64,000 bases of DNA from Porticoccus sp041581635 (GTDB lineage Bacteria > Pseudomonadota > Gammaproteobacteria > Pseudomonadales > Porticoccaceae): assembly GCA_041581635.1 (NCBI GenBank), contig JBFICW010000001.1, positions 91,094 through 155,093 on the forward strand, given 5' to 3'. Below, in pieces: positions 52,996 through 60,966 of this stretch. The notes beneath the pieces were generated by a model, which saw only the letters and a list, made by a program, of their open reading frames with translations, ran no database searches and had not been told where the DNA came from. How positions within the stretch are numbered: position 1 is the first letter of the stretch; each line of letters begins with the position of its first letter. The position numbers and the translations under genes were made by a program.

Positions 52996-53862
52996 CTAAG
53001 TGAATAAGGCGAGGTATTGGCCGGTGAGCTGTTCCCCCCAAATAAGGGCAATCCACCCAGCAGTGGCTAAATACGGGCCGAAGGGGATGGGTATCTGCTT
53101 GTCGCGCCCCAATAACACTATCATGGCAATTCCCACTATCGCCCCCACCAATGATGATAGCAGCACGATTAGCAACAATTGTTGCCACCCCATCCAGGCA
53201 CCAAGAGCCGCAAGCAACTTAAAGTCTCCGTGGCCCATGCCCTCTTTGCCAGTAAGCAATTTGAACACCCAGAATATCCACCACAGACAAAGGTAGCCTG
53301 CAGCGGCACCAATAACGGCATCACTTAATGGGGTGAAGGTGTTGTGTGTGTTGATAAGAAGGCCCAGCCACAGGAGTGGTAGGGTAATGTTGTCTGGCAA
53401 GAGCTGCTCATTGAAGTCAATGCCGGTTAAAGCGATTAAACTCCAGCTAAACAGAAGCACCAACAACCCTGTTGAGGTTAAGCCGTAATGGTATATCACA
53501 AAGGTCGTTATCAGTGCGCAGGCTATCTCTATTAGCGGGTACTGTAGCGAAATAGGGGCAGCACAGTTGCCGCACTTGCCTCTTAATAGCAAATAGCTAA
53601 AAACAGGAATGTTTTGCCAGGGTTTGACCTCTGTGCCGCATTTTGGGCAGTGGGAGGCTGGAGTGACAATGTTTATGTTGGCAGCCTTGGTATCGGGCGC
53701 CATGCCAAGAAAGTCCAGTGATTCCCGGCGCCATGACGCAGAGAGTTGCAGTGGCAGCCGGTAAATAACTACATTGAGAAAGCTGCCAATCAACAGGCCA
53801 AAGATAAAGCTGGCAGTCATAACAAGCGTTGGGGGTAACCCAATTGAGTCAGGCATATACAT
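52996..53862 (-). CDS. pilD: Prepilin peptidase/N-methyltransferase PilD
   Basis: A 288-residue aspartic protease in the inner membrane that cuts prepilins such as PilA after Gly and methylates the new Phe. The cytoplasmic zinc-binding domain has CPKCGTE and CGNCAAP. The two catalytic Asp are expected in TGIDFNEQLLPD and GMGHGDFKLLAALGAW. About eight membrane helices. An ATG two codons in is an alternative start. It lies 5 bp after pilC. Confidence 0.97.
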   Translation of the reverse strand: MYMPDSIGLPPTLVMTASFIFGLLIGSFLNVVIYRLPLQLSASWRRESLDFLGMAPDTKAANINIVTPASHCPKCGTEVKPWQNIPVFSYLLLRGKCGNCAAPISLQYPLIEIACALITTFVIYHYGLTSTGLLVLLFSWSLIALTGIDFNEQLLPDNITLPLLWLGLLINTHNTFTPLSDAVIGAAAGYLCLWWIFWVFKLLTGKEGMGHGDFKLLAALGAWMGWQQLLLIVLLSSLVGAIVGIAMIVLLGRDKQIPIPFGPYLATAGWIALIWGEQLTGQYLALFT

Positions 53863-53867
53863 CCAAA

Positions 53868-55079
53868 TTAAATAACGGCACCCAGCTTGAATATTGGGAG
53901 GTACATGGCGATAAGAAGTCCGCCCACCAATACACCGAGAACAGCCATAATCATTGGCTCAAGTAACGTGGTCAGGTTGTCGACTGCGTTATCTACAGCC
54001 TCTTCATAATGAAGGGCAGCTTTTTCAAGCATCTCGTCCAAAGCTCCAGATTCCTCGCCAATTGCAGCCATTTGAAGCAGTAACACGGGAAACTTTTGGG
54101 TGGCGCGGAGCGCAATGTGGAGCTGTATACCTGTTGTTACATCATCACGCACTTTATGAATCGCTTTGCGATAAACAGCATTGCCTGATGCGCCAGCTAC
54201 AGAATTTAGAGCGTCAACTAAGGGGACGCCCGCTGCGAAGGTGGTGGATAGTGTTCTGGCAAAACGAGCGACGATTGCTTGGTATAGAATATTCCCCACA
54301 ATGGGTACTTTTAAAGAGTATTTGTCTAGAGCGGCCTCAAAAGCAGGGGAGCGCCTATGCATTTCTCTGATACCAAAGAATAAAGCTATAACGCAGGCCA
54401 ACCAAATTGTCCACCATTGTTGAGCGGCATCAGAGATGCTCATTACAAAAAGGGTAAATGCCGGAAGCTCTCCTCCAAAGTTGTTGAATGTATCGGCAAA
54501 AACTGGAACCACTTTTACGAGAAGAATGCCTGTAACAATGACAGCAACCAAAATTACGGCTATTGGGTAGGTTAGAGCTTTTTTGATTTTTGCTTTCAGA
54601 GATTCTGTTTTTTCTTTGTAAGTGGCAATTCTGTCTAGCATGGTTTCCAGTGCGCCAGCCTGCTCTCCAGCTTCTACCAGGCTGCAAAAAAGATTGTCAA
54701 AGTATCTAGGGTGTTTTCTTAAAGACCCACCAAAACTAAGACCTGATGCCACATCGTCGCGGATATTGCCGATAAGTTCACGTAAGGATTCTTTGTCGGC
54801 GCCCTCTCCAACAATGTCAAAACTTTGCACTAACGGTACGCCAGCCTTCATCATGGTGGCCATTTGGCGGGTTAAAGCTGAGATGTCAGCGGGTTTAATC
54901 GGTTTTGATCCACCAAATAGGGGCTTTGACTTCTTCTTGACGGAAGTGGGGACAACCCCTTGCTTCCGCAATTGGGCCTTGACGAGCATCAGGTTGGAGC
55001 CTTTGATCTCGCCTTGGGTTGCCTTGCCTTTTTTATCCTTCCCTTTATAAACAAAGGTTTGCATTTGTGCAGTTGCCAT
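53868..55079 (-). CDS. pilC: Type IV pilus inner-membrane platform protein PilC
   Basis: A 403-residue GspF-family protein that couples the PilB motor to pilin insertion. Two repeated GspF domains lie at about 70-195 and 275-395, with membrane helices after each (ILVAVIVTGILLVKVVPVF; MAVLGVLVGGLLIAMYLPIF). PLVQSFDIVGEGA and FAAGVPLVDALNSVAGASG are the paired family motifs. It is 3 bp after pilB. Confidence 0.97.
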   Translation of the reverse strand: MATAQMQTFVYKGKDKKGKATQGEIKGSNLMLVKAQLRKQGVVPTSVKKKSKPLFGGSKPIKPADISALTRQMATMMKAGVPLVQSFDIVGEGADKESLRELIGNIRDDVASGLSFGGSLRKHPRYFDNLFCSLVEAGEQAGALETMLDRIATYKEKTESLKAKIKKALTYPIAVILVAVIVTGILLVKVVPVFADTFNNFGGELPAFTLFVMSISDAAQQWWTIWLACVIALFFGIREMHRRSPAFEAALDKYSLKVPIVGNILYQAIVARFARTLSTTFAAGVPLVDALNSVAGASGNAVYRKAIHKVRDDVTTGIQLHIALRATQKFPVLLLQMAAIGEESGALDEMLEKAALHYEEAVDNAVDNLTTLLEPMIMAVLGVLVGGLLIAMYLPIFKLGAVI

Positions 55080-55082
55080 GGA

Positions 55083-56807
55083 TTAATCCTTGGTTACCCG
55101 GTTTGCTTCTTCAAGACTGATTATACCCTCAGCAGCGCGCCGAAGTGCCGATTGGCGCAAGGTTCTAAAACCTTCCTCTACCGCTTTGCGGGAAATTTCT
55201 AAAGAATTGCCCCCTTCCATAATAATTCGGGATATGGTCGGTGTCACTTTTAGCACTTCATAAATGCCGATACGTCCTTTATAACCATTGGTGCATTTGG
55301 GACATCCCTGGGGGTGGTAAATCTGAACATTGTCCAGCGGTATCCCTGTGTCTTCCAGGCCCTCCTCTTTAAGGATTTGTTCAGGAATATCATCAGCCAG
55401 CTTTTTACAGTGGGTGCAGAGTCTTCGAGCTAGGCGTTGGGCGATAATCAGGTTAACAGATGTCGCCACATTAAAGGCTGGGACGCCCATGTTGAGCAGT
55501 CGTGTCAGTGTTTCAGGTGCGCTGTTGGTGTGTAATGTAGAAAGCACCATATGCCCTGTTTGAGCCGCTTTAATAGCAATTTCTGCCGTTTCCAAGTCGC
55601 GTATCTCGCCCACCATGATGACGTCGGGATCCTGTCTGAGGAAAGCTCGAAGTGCTTCCGGAAACGTCAATCCGACCTTCTCTCGTATTTGTACCTGGTT
55701 AACCCCGGGCATATTGATCTCAACTGGGTCCTCTGCTGTCGAAATATTACGTTCGGTCGTGTTGAGTATGTTTAGGCCTGTGTAGAGAGAAACCGTTTTA
55801 CCACTACCCGTTGGGCCTGTGACGAGAATCATGCCTTGGGGTTGGTGGAGCGTGTCTAAGTAGGCCTGTTTTTGATCATCTTCGTAACCTAACGCCTCGA
55901 TGCCGACTTGGGCACTGGTCGGGTCTAGAATACGTAAGACTATTTTCTCGCCAAATTGGGTGGGTAACGTATTTACACGAAAATCAATGGCACGATTTTT
56001 TGAGATTCTAAGCTTTATACGGCCATCTTGTGGAATGCGTCTCTCAGAAATATCTAATTGAGACATAACCTTTAGGCGAGCTGCCAACCTGGGTGCTAAA
56101 TTAGCAGGAGGTTTTGTTACCTCCTTGAGAATGCCGTCGGTTCTAAAGCGAACACGGTAGGTCTTTTCGTAGGGCTCAAAATGGATATCCGAACAGCCCT
56201 GCTTAATGGCGTCAATCATGAGCTTATTGATAAAGCGCACAATAGGGGCGTCATCTGTATCGGAAATATCATCTTTGCCTTTGTCGTCATCGTCAACAGC
56301 TTCTATATCAAGATCATCTAGATGAACGTCATCCATGTTTCCCAATGAGCTACCAATGTCGTCATCTTGAGCGTTGAGGAAATGATCAATAGCGCGTTCT
56401 AGTTTGTCGTGTTCAACTAGAATGGTCTCTATGGAGGAGCCTGTTTGGAAGCGAACCTCTGTAGTGGCTTGGTGGTTGGTTGGGTCGCTTTGAGCTAGAA
56501 ATAGCCGGTTACCTCGAGCAAAAAGTGGCAGCACTTGATGCTTCTGTATTAATCGCTTCTTAATCTTATCTTTTGGGCAGGTGCCTAGATTATGAGATTC
56601 AATGTCATACAGCGGAATGCCGAACTCGTTGGCTGCCACTGAGGCTATTAGATGAGCGGGTAGCAGATGGTTGTTGGTGAGGTAGTGAACAAAGTTAACC
56701 TTTTGACTTTCGCTGTCAGAGATAGCCTGTAAAGCTGTGTTCTCATCCAGTAAGCCATCGGTCACTAGCCGCTTTGGCAGTCCTTTCAATTCGTTGGGGG
56801 TGTTCAT
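55083..56807 (-). CDS. pilB: Type IV pilus extension ATPase PilB
   Basis: A 574-residue hexameric ATPase that powers pilus extension. An N-terminal MshEN/N1 domain (about 1-140) is followed by an acidic linker (about 145-185) and the ATPase core: Walker A GPTGSGKT at 331-338 and Walker B RQDPDVIMVGE at 391-401. A tetracysteine zinc site is formed by CTHCKK and CPKCTNG. No retraction ATPase pilT is in this window. Confidence 0.97.
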   Translation of the reverse strand: MNTPNELKGLPKRLVTDGLLDENTALQAISDSESQKVNFVHYLTNNHLLPAHLIASVAANEFGIPLYDIESHNLGTCPKDKIKKRLIQKHQVLPLFARGNRLFLAQSDPTNHQATTEVRFQTGSSIETILVEHDKLERAIDHFLNAQDDDIGSSLGNMDDVHLDDLDIEAVDDDDKGKDDISDTDDAPIVRFINKLMIDAIKQGCSDIHFEPYEKTYRVRFRTDGILKEVTKPPANLAPRLAARLKVMSQLDISERRIPQDGRIKLRISKNRAIDFRVNTLPTQFGEKIVLRILDPTSAQVGIEALGYEDDQKQAYLDTLHQPQGMILVTGPTGSGKTVSLYTGLNILNTTERNISTAEDPVEINMPGVNQVQIREKVGLTFPEALRAFLRQDPDVIMVGEIRDLETAEIAIKAAQTGHMVLSTLHTNSAPETLTRLLNMGVPAFNVATSVNLIIAQRLARRLCTHCKKLADDIPEQILKEEGLEDTGIPLDNVQIYHPQGCPKCTNGYKGRIGIYEVLKVTPTISRIIMEGGNSLEISRKAVEEGFRTLRQSALRRAAEGIISLEEANRVTKD

Positions 56808-56986
56808 GGTAAGCTGACTACCTGTCGTTGCTTGTAATGAAAGATGGTGTGATGGTAATACACGGAAGGCCTGCGGGCTAGCGTGTTAAGTTTAAGAAGG
56901 TGGTTTAATACATTTTTGTGTGAAAAGTGACAATTATTGGCAGGCTGTGTTTGCGCGTGCTGTGTGAGTTTAGGGTTTTAGTAGAT

Positions 56987-57002
56987 TGGCATGCTGATTG
57001 CA
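56987..57002 (+). promoter_or_regulatory. Sigma-54 promoter of pilA
   Basis: TGGCATG-CTGA-TTGCA matches the sigma-54 consensus TGGCACG-N4-TTGCW, with GG-N10-GC spacing exact (GG 56988-56989, GC 57000-57001). It stands about 50 bp before the pilA ATG. In Pseudomonas, pilA is driven by RpoN with the activator PilR; a TGACA at 56928-56932 could be part of an activator site, which is only a guess. Confidence 0.9.
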
Positions 57003-57052
57003 ATCTAAGTTGCTGTGTATAAATGTTATTAGACTCTTGAGGGAGAAAGACG

Positions 57053-57532
57053 ATGAAGAAACAAGTGCAAAAGGGTTTTACCCTGATTGAATTGATGATT
57101 GTGGTAGCCATTATTGGTATTTTGGCGGCGGTAGCGCTGCCAGCCTATCAGGACTACGTGATTAAATCGAAAATGTCAGAAGTTATTTTGGCGACAAGTC
57201 AATGCCGGACAACAATTTCAGAAACCTATCAAACGAAAGTCGATTCCACGGCGATTGCAGCAAACGGCTGGGGCTGTGGCGAGAGTACATCGGAAGTTAC
57301 AAAATATGTCGGTAAAATTGAAACAGATGCTAATGGTGTGATTACAGTAACAACACAAAACTTTGGTGTCTCAGCGGTCGATGCTAAGACTTTGGTGCTA
57401 ACGCCTTACAAGACCGACGCAGCTGTGTTGACGGCTTCCGATTTTGGCAGTGGTTTACAGGTGTACAAGTTTAAATGTGGTGGGGGAGCCAGTACCGTAC
57501 CGGATAAATATCTGCCGGGTTCATGTAAATAA
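57053..57532 (+). CDS. pilA: Type IV major pilin PilA
   Basis: A 159-residue prepilin. The short leader MKKQVQKG is cut by PilD before Phe; the mature N-terminus FTLIELMIVVAIIGILAAVA has the conserved Glu5 and forms the hydrophobic core helix. Four cysteines occur, and the last two (KFKCGGG and PGSCK) would form the C-terminal disulfide loop. Divergent from pilBCD. Ser/Thr-rich stretches in the middle could be glycosylated, but no site is shown. A terminator follows at 57549-57580. Confidence 0.97.
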   Translation: MKKQVQKGFTLIELMIVVAIIGILAAVALPAYQDYVIKSKMSEVILATSQCRTTISETYQTKVDSTAIAANGWGCGESTSEVTKYVGKIETDANGVITVTTQNFGVSAVDAKTLVLTPYKTDAAVLTASDFGSGLQVYKFKCGGGASTVPDKYLPGSCK

Positions 57533-57548
57533 ATAGAGTTTTCATAGT

Positions 57549-57580
57549 TGAAAAAAGGCGCCTCTAGTAGGTGCCTTTTT
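57549..57580 (+). terminator. Terminator after pilA
   Basis: AAAAAGGCGCCT pairs with AGGTGCCTTTTT (one G-T) around CTAGT, ending in eight T residues. It should end most pilA transcripts; the glycosyltransferase gene begins 22 bp later and may be served by read-through or another promoter. Confidence 0.88.
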
Positions 57581-57601
57581 TTTGGATTAAAAGAGGTGTT
57601 T

Positions 57602-58768
57602 ATGAGTCTGGAGCTTTCTGTAGTTATGCCCTGTCTGGACGAAGAGAAAACAGTGGGTATCTGTGTGCAAAAAGCCAGGGCGTGCATGAAGGCTGGCGGT
57701 ATCAAAGGTGAAATTATTGTTGCCGATAATGGATCAAAAGATCGATCGAGAGAAATTGCCCGGCAGGCAGGTGCCCGAGTTGTTGATGTAAAAGAGAAAG
57801 GTTATGGGGCCGCCATTCGGGGTGGGTTGTGTGAAGCACAGGGTAAATATGTGGTCATGGGCGATGCAGATGACTCCTATGATTTTGAGGGCCTGGTGCC
57901 TTTTGTAGAGAAGCTGAGAAATGGTTGTGATCTTGTGATGGGCAACCGATTTCAAGGCGGGATAGCCAAGGGCGCCATGCCGTTATTACACAAATACTTG
58001 GGGAACCCTGTCCTAAGTTTTGTTGGCCGTGTTTTTTTTAGGATTAGGATTGGTGACTTTCATTGCGGGTTGAGGGGGTTTAATCGAGAGCGAATAAACG
58101 CGCTAGAGCTTACGGCAAGTGGGATGGAATTTGCCAGTGAAATGGTGATTAAAGCGGCCATGAGAAAATATTTGATCAGTGAGGTGCCGACCACCCTTAA
58201 ACCTGACGGGCGGGATAGAGAGCCGCACCTTAGAAGCTGGCGAGATGGGTGGCGGCATTTACGGTTAATGTTGATGTTAAGTCCCCGGTGGTTATTTTTA
58301 TACCCTGGTATTCTTATGCTTGTGCCGAGCCTTTATGTATTGCTAGGGATGTTGTTGGGAGAGGTACAGATACGTGGGGTGCTTCTAGGTATAAATAGTA
58401 TGTTATATGCGGGAATTGGCGTGGTTATAAGCCAGTTATTTATTGGCATGGCCTTTGTGTCGAGAAAGGTTGGTGAAAAAATGGGGGTCTTTGAGAGGCA
58501 GTGGATGTTAGATAGGCTGTCTAAGTATATGTCACTTGAAAAAGGGCTAATTCTGGGTGGTTCACTTTTTTTGATTGGTCTTGTTTTATCAATAATAATC
58601 ACGGGTGAGTGGGTGGTCGATGGATTTGAAGAAAGGAACCCTGACGTTATTATGAGAACCATAATACCAGCATCGATTCTGATGATGGGCGGTGTGATAA
58701 CCATGGTTTTTTCATTTATGTTAGATATCGTTAGTTTTTATGATGAAAATAAAAGAAATAAACTCTAG
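57602..58768 (+). CDS. Family 2 glycosyltransferase, dolichyl-phosphate-mannose-synthase-like, membrane anchored
   Basis: A 388-residue GT2 enzyme. The start is the ATG at 57602, with AGAGGTG upstream; the open frame before it overlaps the terminator. The GT-A domain shows LSVVMPCLDEEKTVG, IIVADNGSKDRS and the metal-binding GDADDSYD (Asp88-Asp90). Four hydrophobic segments follow from about residue 225. Dpm1-type enzymes usually place a sugar on a polyprenyl phosphate at the membrane, making a donor for a partner on the outer side. The sugar is unknown. It overlaps the next gene by 29 bp. An eight-T run lies at 58032-58039. Confidence 0.88.
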   Translation: MSLELSVVMPCLDEEKTVGICVQKARACMKAGGIKGEIIVADNGSKDRSREIARQAGARVVDVKEKGYGAAIRGGLCEAQGKYVVMGDADDSYDFEGLVPFVEKLRNGCDLVMGNRFQGGIAKGAMPLLHKYLGNPVLSFVGRVFFRIRIGDFHCGLRGFNRERINALELTASGMEFASEMVIKAAMRKYLISEVPTTLKPDGRDREPHLRSWRDGWRHLRLMLMLSPRWLFLYPGILMLVPSLYVLLGMLLGEVQIRGVLLGINSMLYAGIGVVISQLFIGMAFVSRKVGEKMGVFERQWMLDRLSKYMSLEKGLILGGSLFLIGLVLSIIITGEWVVDGFEERNPDVIMRTIIPASILMMGGVITMVFSFMLDIVSFYDENKRNKL

Positions 58769-60644
58769 AGCGGTAGAAGTATCATTAGTTTTTATAGTCT
58801 CAGTTTTTTTAGGCTTGGTTTGGAATTATTTGGCCGGAAAAAATCTTGATTGGGATTCCTTAAACTACCATTTTTATGGGGCGCATGCATTATTTGAACA
58901 GAGGATGGGGCAGGACTTCTTTGCGGCCGGAGGTCAAGGTTACCTAAACCCTATAGCACATATTCCATTTTACTTGATGGTTAAAAGCGGACTTCACAGC
59001 CTGTCGGTAGGAAGTGTGCTGGCGATTATACATAGTTTAAATTTTTTATTTTTATACCTGATAACTGGTGAGATAGTAGGTTGGGGAAATAAGAATTTAC
59101 AAGGAAGAGTTTTAGGTTTTTCGCTCGGGGTGGTTAGTTTGCCTGTGTGGCATTTGATAGGGACATCATTCTCGGATTTGACAGTTCTCGTGCCTCAGTT
59201 GGCTTCGGTCTATATAGCATTGTTAGCATATAGAAAAAAAAGAAAATCATTGTGGTTTGTCAGCGGTCTGCTAATGGGCGCTTCTGCGGGGCTTAAGCTG
59301 ACTGGTATATTACCGTGTGTGTTGCTGGCAGTAGCGATGATAGGTCTTCTTGCTCGGCGTCGAAAAAGAGAAGATTTGGAGAGTTTGGTCTTGTGTGGTG
59401 TGGGCGGAATCCTCGGGTTTTGTTTGTTGCATGGGTGGTGGTCATTCCTGTTGTTGGGTGAGTTCAAAAATCCATTTTTTCCACTGTTTAATGGCATATT
59501 TAAGTCTCCTTTTTATCTTTCAGAGTCTAGTCCTGATAGTAGATTTCTTTCGGATGATTTATATAGTTTATTGATTTTTCCGTTGAAGATGTTGTTGTCT
59601 CAGGCTTGGGTTTATTATGAAAAAATTGCACCAGATATAAGGTTTTCAGTTGGTTTAACTGCTTTTGTGTGTTGTTGTTTTCGCCTGTTAATCGTAAATC
59701 GGGAGAAAAGTAGGGAAATTATATGGGTGGCATTGCTATTTTGGGTGGGGTTCTATTTTTGGGCGTTTGTAAGTGGAAATGCTCGTTATGGGTTGATATT
59801 TTTAGTGTTAATCGGTCCGGTAACCTATGGGGTTGTAAGTAGGCTCGCGAAGGATAGGTACGCAAAACCAATCGTACTTATGGTCATTTTTCTGCAATTA
59901 GTTTGTTCGTATATGAATGGCGCAATGAGATGGACCGAAAGCCAGTGGACGGATGAGTGGTATCCGTTTGTAGTACCAGAATCACTCGTCGAGAGGGATT
60001 ACTTGATCTTGACAGCGGATGGTATCTCGTTTTCATTTTTGGTTGATGATCTCAATGTGGAGTCATCGTTAGTAAAGATAGGGGGGGGGATGTTTTTTTC
60101 TCCAGAGGTGTTGGGCCGGTTAGATCGTTTGCGCTTAGCTCGTGGGGGGAGGCTGAAAGGGCTGTTTAAGTATGAGATGGCTGTAATAGATGACAAAAAA
60201 GTGGCTTTCATGGTGGATCAGTATCGGCCAGTATTCCATCGTGCAGGCTATGACGTGGTTGAGGACAGCTGTGAGTTGATTTATGAAAAGCCTGGCAACG
60301 TAGTTGTTGATGTGAAGAAAATGCTAAGTTGTTCGTTGGTTTATGATGCAAGTATAAGAGAGACGTTTGACAGAGAAGCTGTAAGATACGATCGAATTTT
60401 TAATAATTTTCAAACGGCATGCGGTAATACAATTAAATTTAAATCTAATGTAACGCGAAAAAAAGGTAATATTTATTATCGAAGCGATGCAGGCACTGGC
60501 TACTCGGTATTTGTTGGTGGGGATGATGGGGTGTATGTAAGGCGATATCGTTCACTTAACATGTATTATATGGGGGCGGCAAATGAGTGGGATGGTTCAG
60601 CGGGTAGTAACTTTGATGATGTTTCGTGTCGTTTGGGTGGATAG
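58740..60644 (+). CDS. Polytopic membrane protein, probable GT-C-type sugar transferase
   Basis: A 634-residue protein with roughly ten to twelve hydrophobic helices in the first 430 residues and a soluble C-terminal part of about 200. The first loop contains NLDWDSLNYHFYGAHALFE and then GYLNPIAHIPFYLM; a D-x-x-NYH loop after the first helix is reminiscent of GT87/DUF2029-like GT-C proteins, which use polyprenyl-linked sugars. I do not claim a precise family. Overlap with the GT2 gene suggests coupled expression. The gene looks more A+T-rich than its neighbours. Codons 448-450 are an unbroken run of nine G (60081-60089), where slippage would break the frame. Confidence 0.7.
   Translation: MMKIKEINSRAVEVSLVFIVSVFLGLVWNYLAGKNLDWDSLNYHFYGAHALFEQRMGQDFFAAGGQGYLNPIAHIPFYLMVKSGLHSLSVGSVLAIIHSLNFLFLYLITGEIVGWGNKNLQGRVLGFSLGVVSLPVWHLIGTSFSDLTVLVPQLASVYIALLAYRKKRKSLWFVSGLLMGASAGLKLTGILPCVLLAVAMIGLLARRRKREDLESLVLCGVGGILGFCLLHGWWSFLLLGEFKNPFFPLFNGIFKSPFYLSESSPDSRFLSDDLYSLLIFPLKMLLSQAWVYYEKIAPDIRFSVGLTAFVCCCFRLLIVNREKSREIIWVALLFWVGFYFWAFVSGNARYGLIFLVLIGPVTYGVVSRLAKDRYAKPIVLMVIFLQLVCSYMNGAMRWTESQWTDEWYPFVVPESLVERDYLILTADGISFSFLVDDLNVESSLVKIGGGMFFSPEVLGRLDRLRLARGGRLKGLFKYEMAVIDDKKVAFMVDQYRPVFHRAGYDVVEDSCELIYEKPGNVVVDVKKMLSCSLVYDASIRETFDREAVRYDRIFNNFQTACGNTIKFKSNVTRKKGNIYYRSDAGTGYSVFVGGDDGVYVRRYRSLNMYYMGAANEWDGSAGSNFDDVSCRLGG
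60081..60089 (+). repeat. Nine-G homopolymer inside the membrane-protein gene
   Basis: ATA is followed by GGGGGGGGG and then ATG, encoding Gly448-Gly450. It is the longest G-run I see in a coding region of the window; several genes here carry runs of seven. Confidence 0.9.
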
Positions 60645-60966
60645 GGGGCTGACAGAAGCATTTTTGAGAAGGTAGGCTGGTACGGCTCCTTGATTCTATT
60701 ATTATTGAGAGAGCAGCTTGAGATACTTCTCAAGAGATACGATGTAGAACATATAAGTGTTTTGGGTTTTGGTATGGAGTGCCAGTCAAGATCAAAGGCG
60801 TGGGTGGTCGTTATCTTCTGCCTTTGGGTGTTGGTGTGATTTATGAAATGGGCAGTAATTTTGTGCCCCTTTTCAAGAATACTTATACGTATTGTGTTGC
60901 ATTGGTATGACTGGAAGTACTCCCCCCCCCTTTTTTTTTGTTTTTATCCTCTCCTGGAGCACAGGC
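60645..60966. other. Spacer between convergent genes, with a C9-T9 tract
   Basis: About 320 bp with no supported gene. A stretch without stops on the plus strand from about 60721 to 60909 encodes a plausible-looking peptide (KIKGVGGRYLLPLGVGVIY inside it) but has no good start codon and I cannot name it. Nine C (60922-60930) followed by nine T, G and five T (to 60945) form a striking homopolymer block. No hairpin terminator is evident for either flanking gene. Confidence 0.5.
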
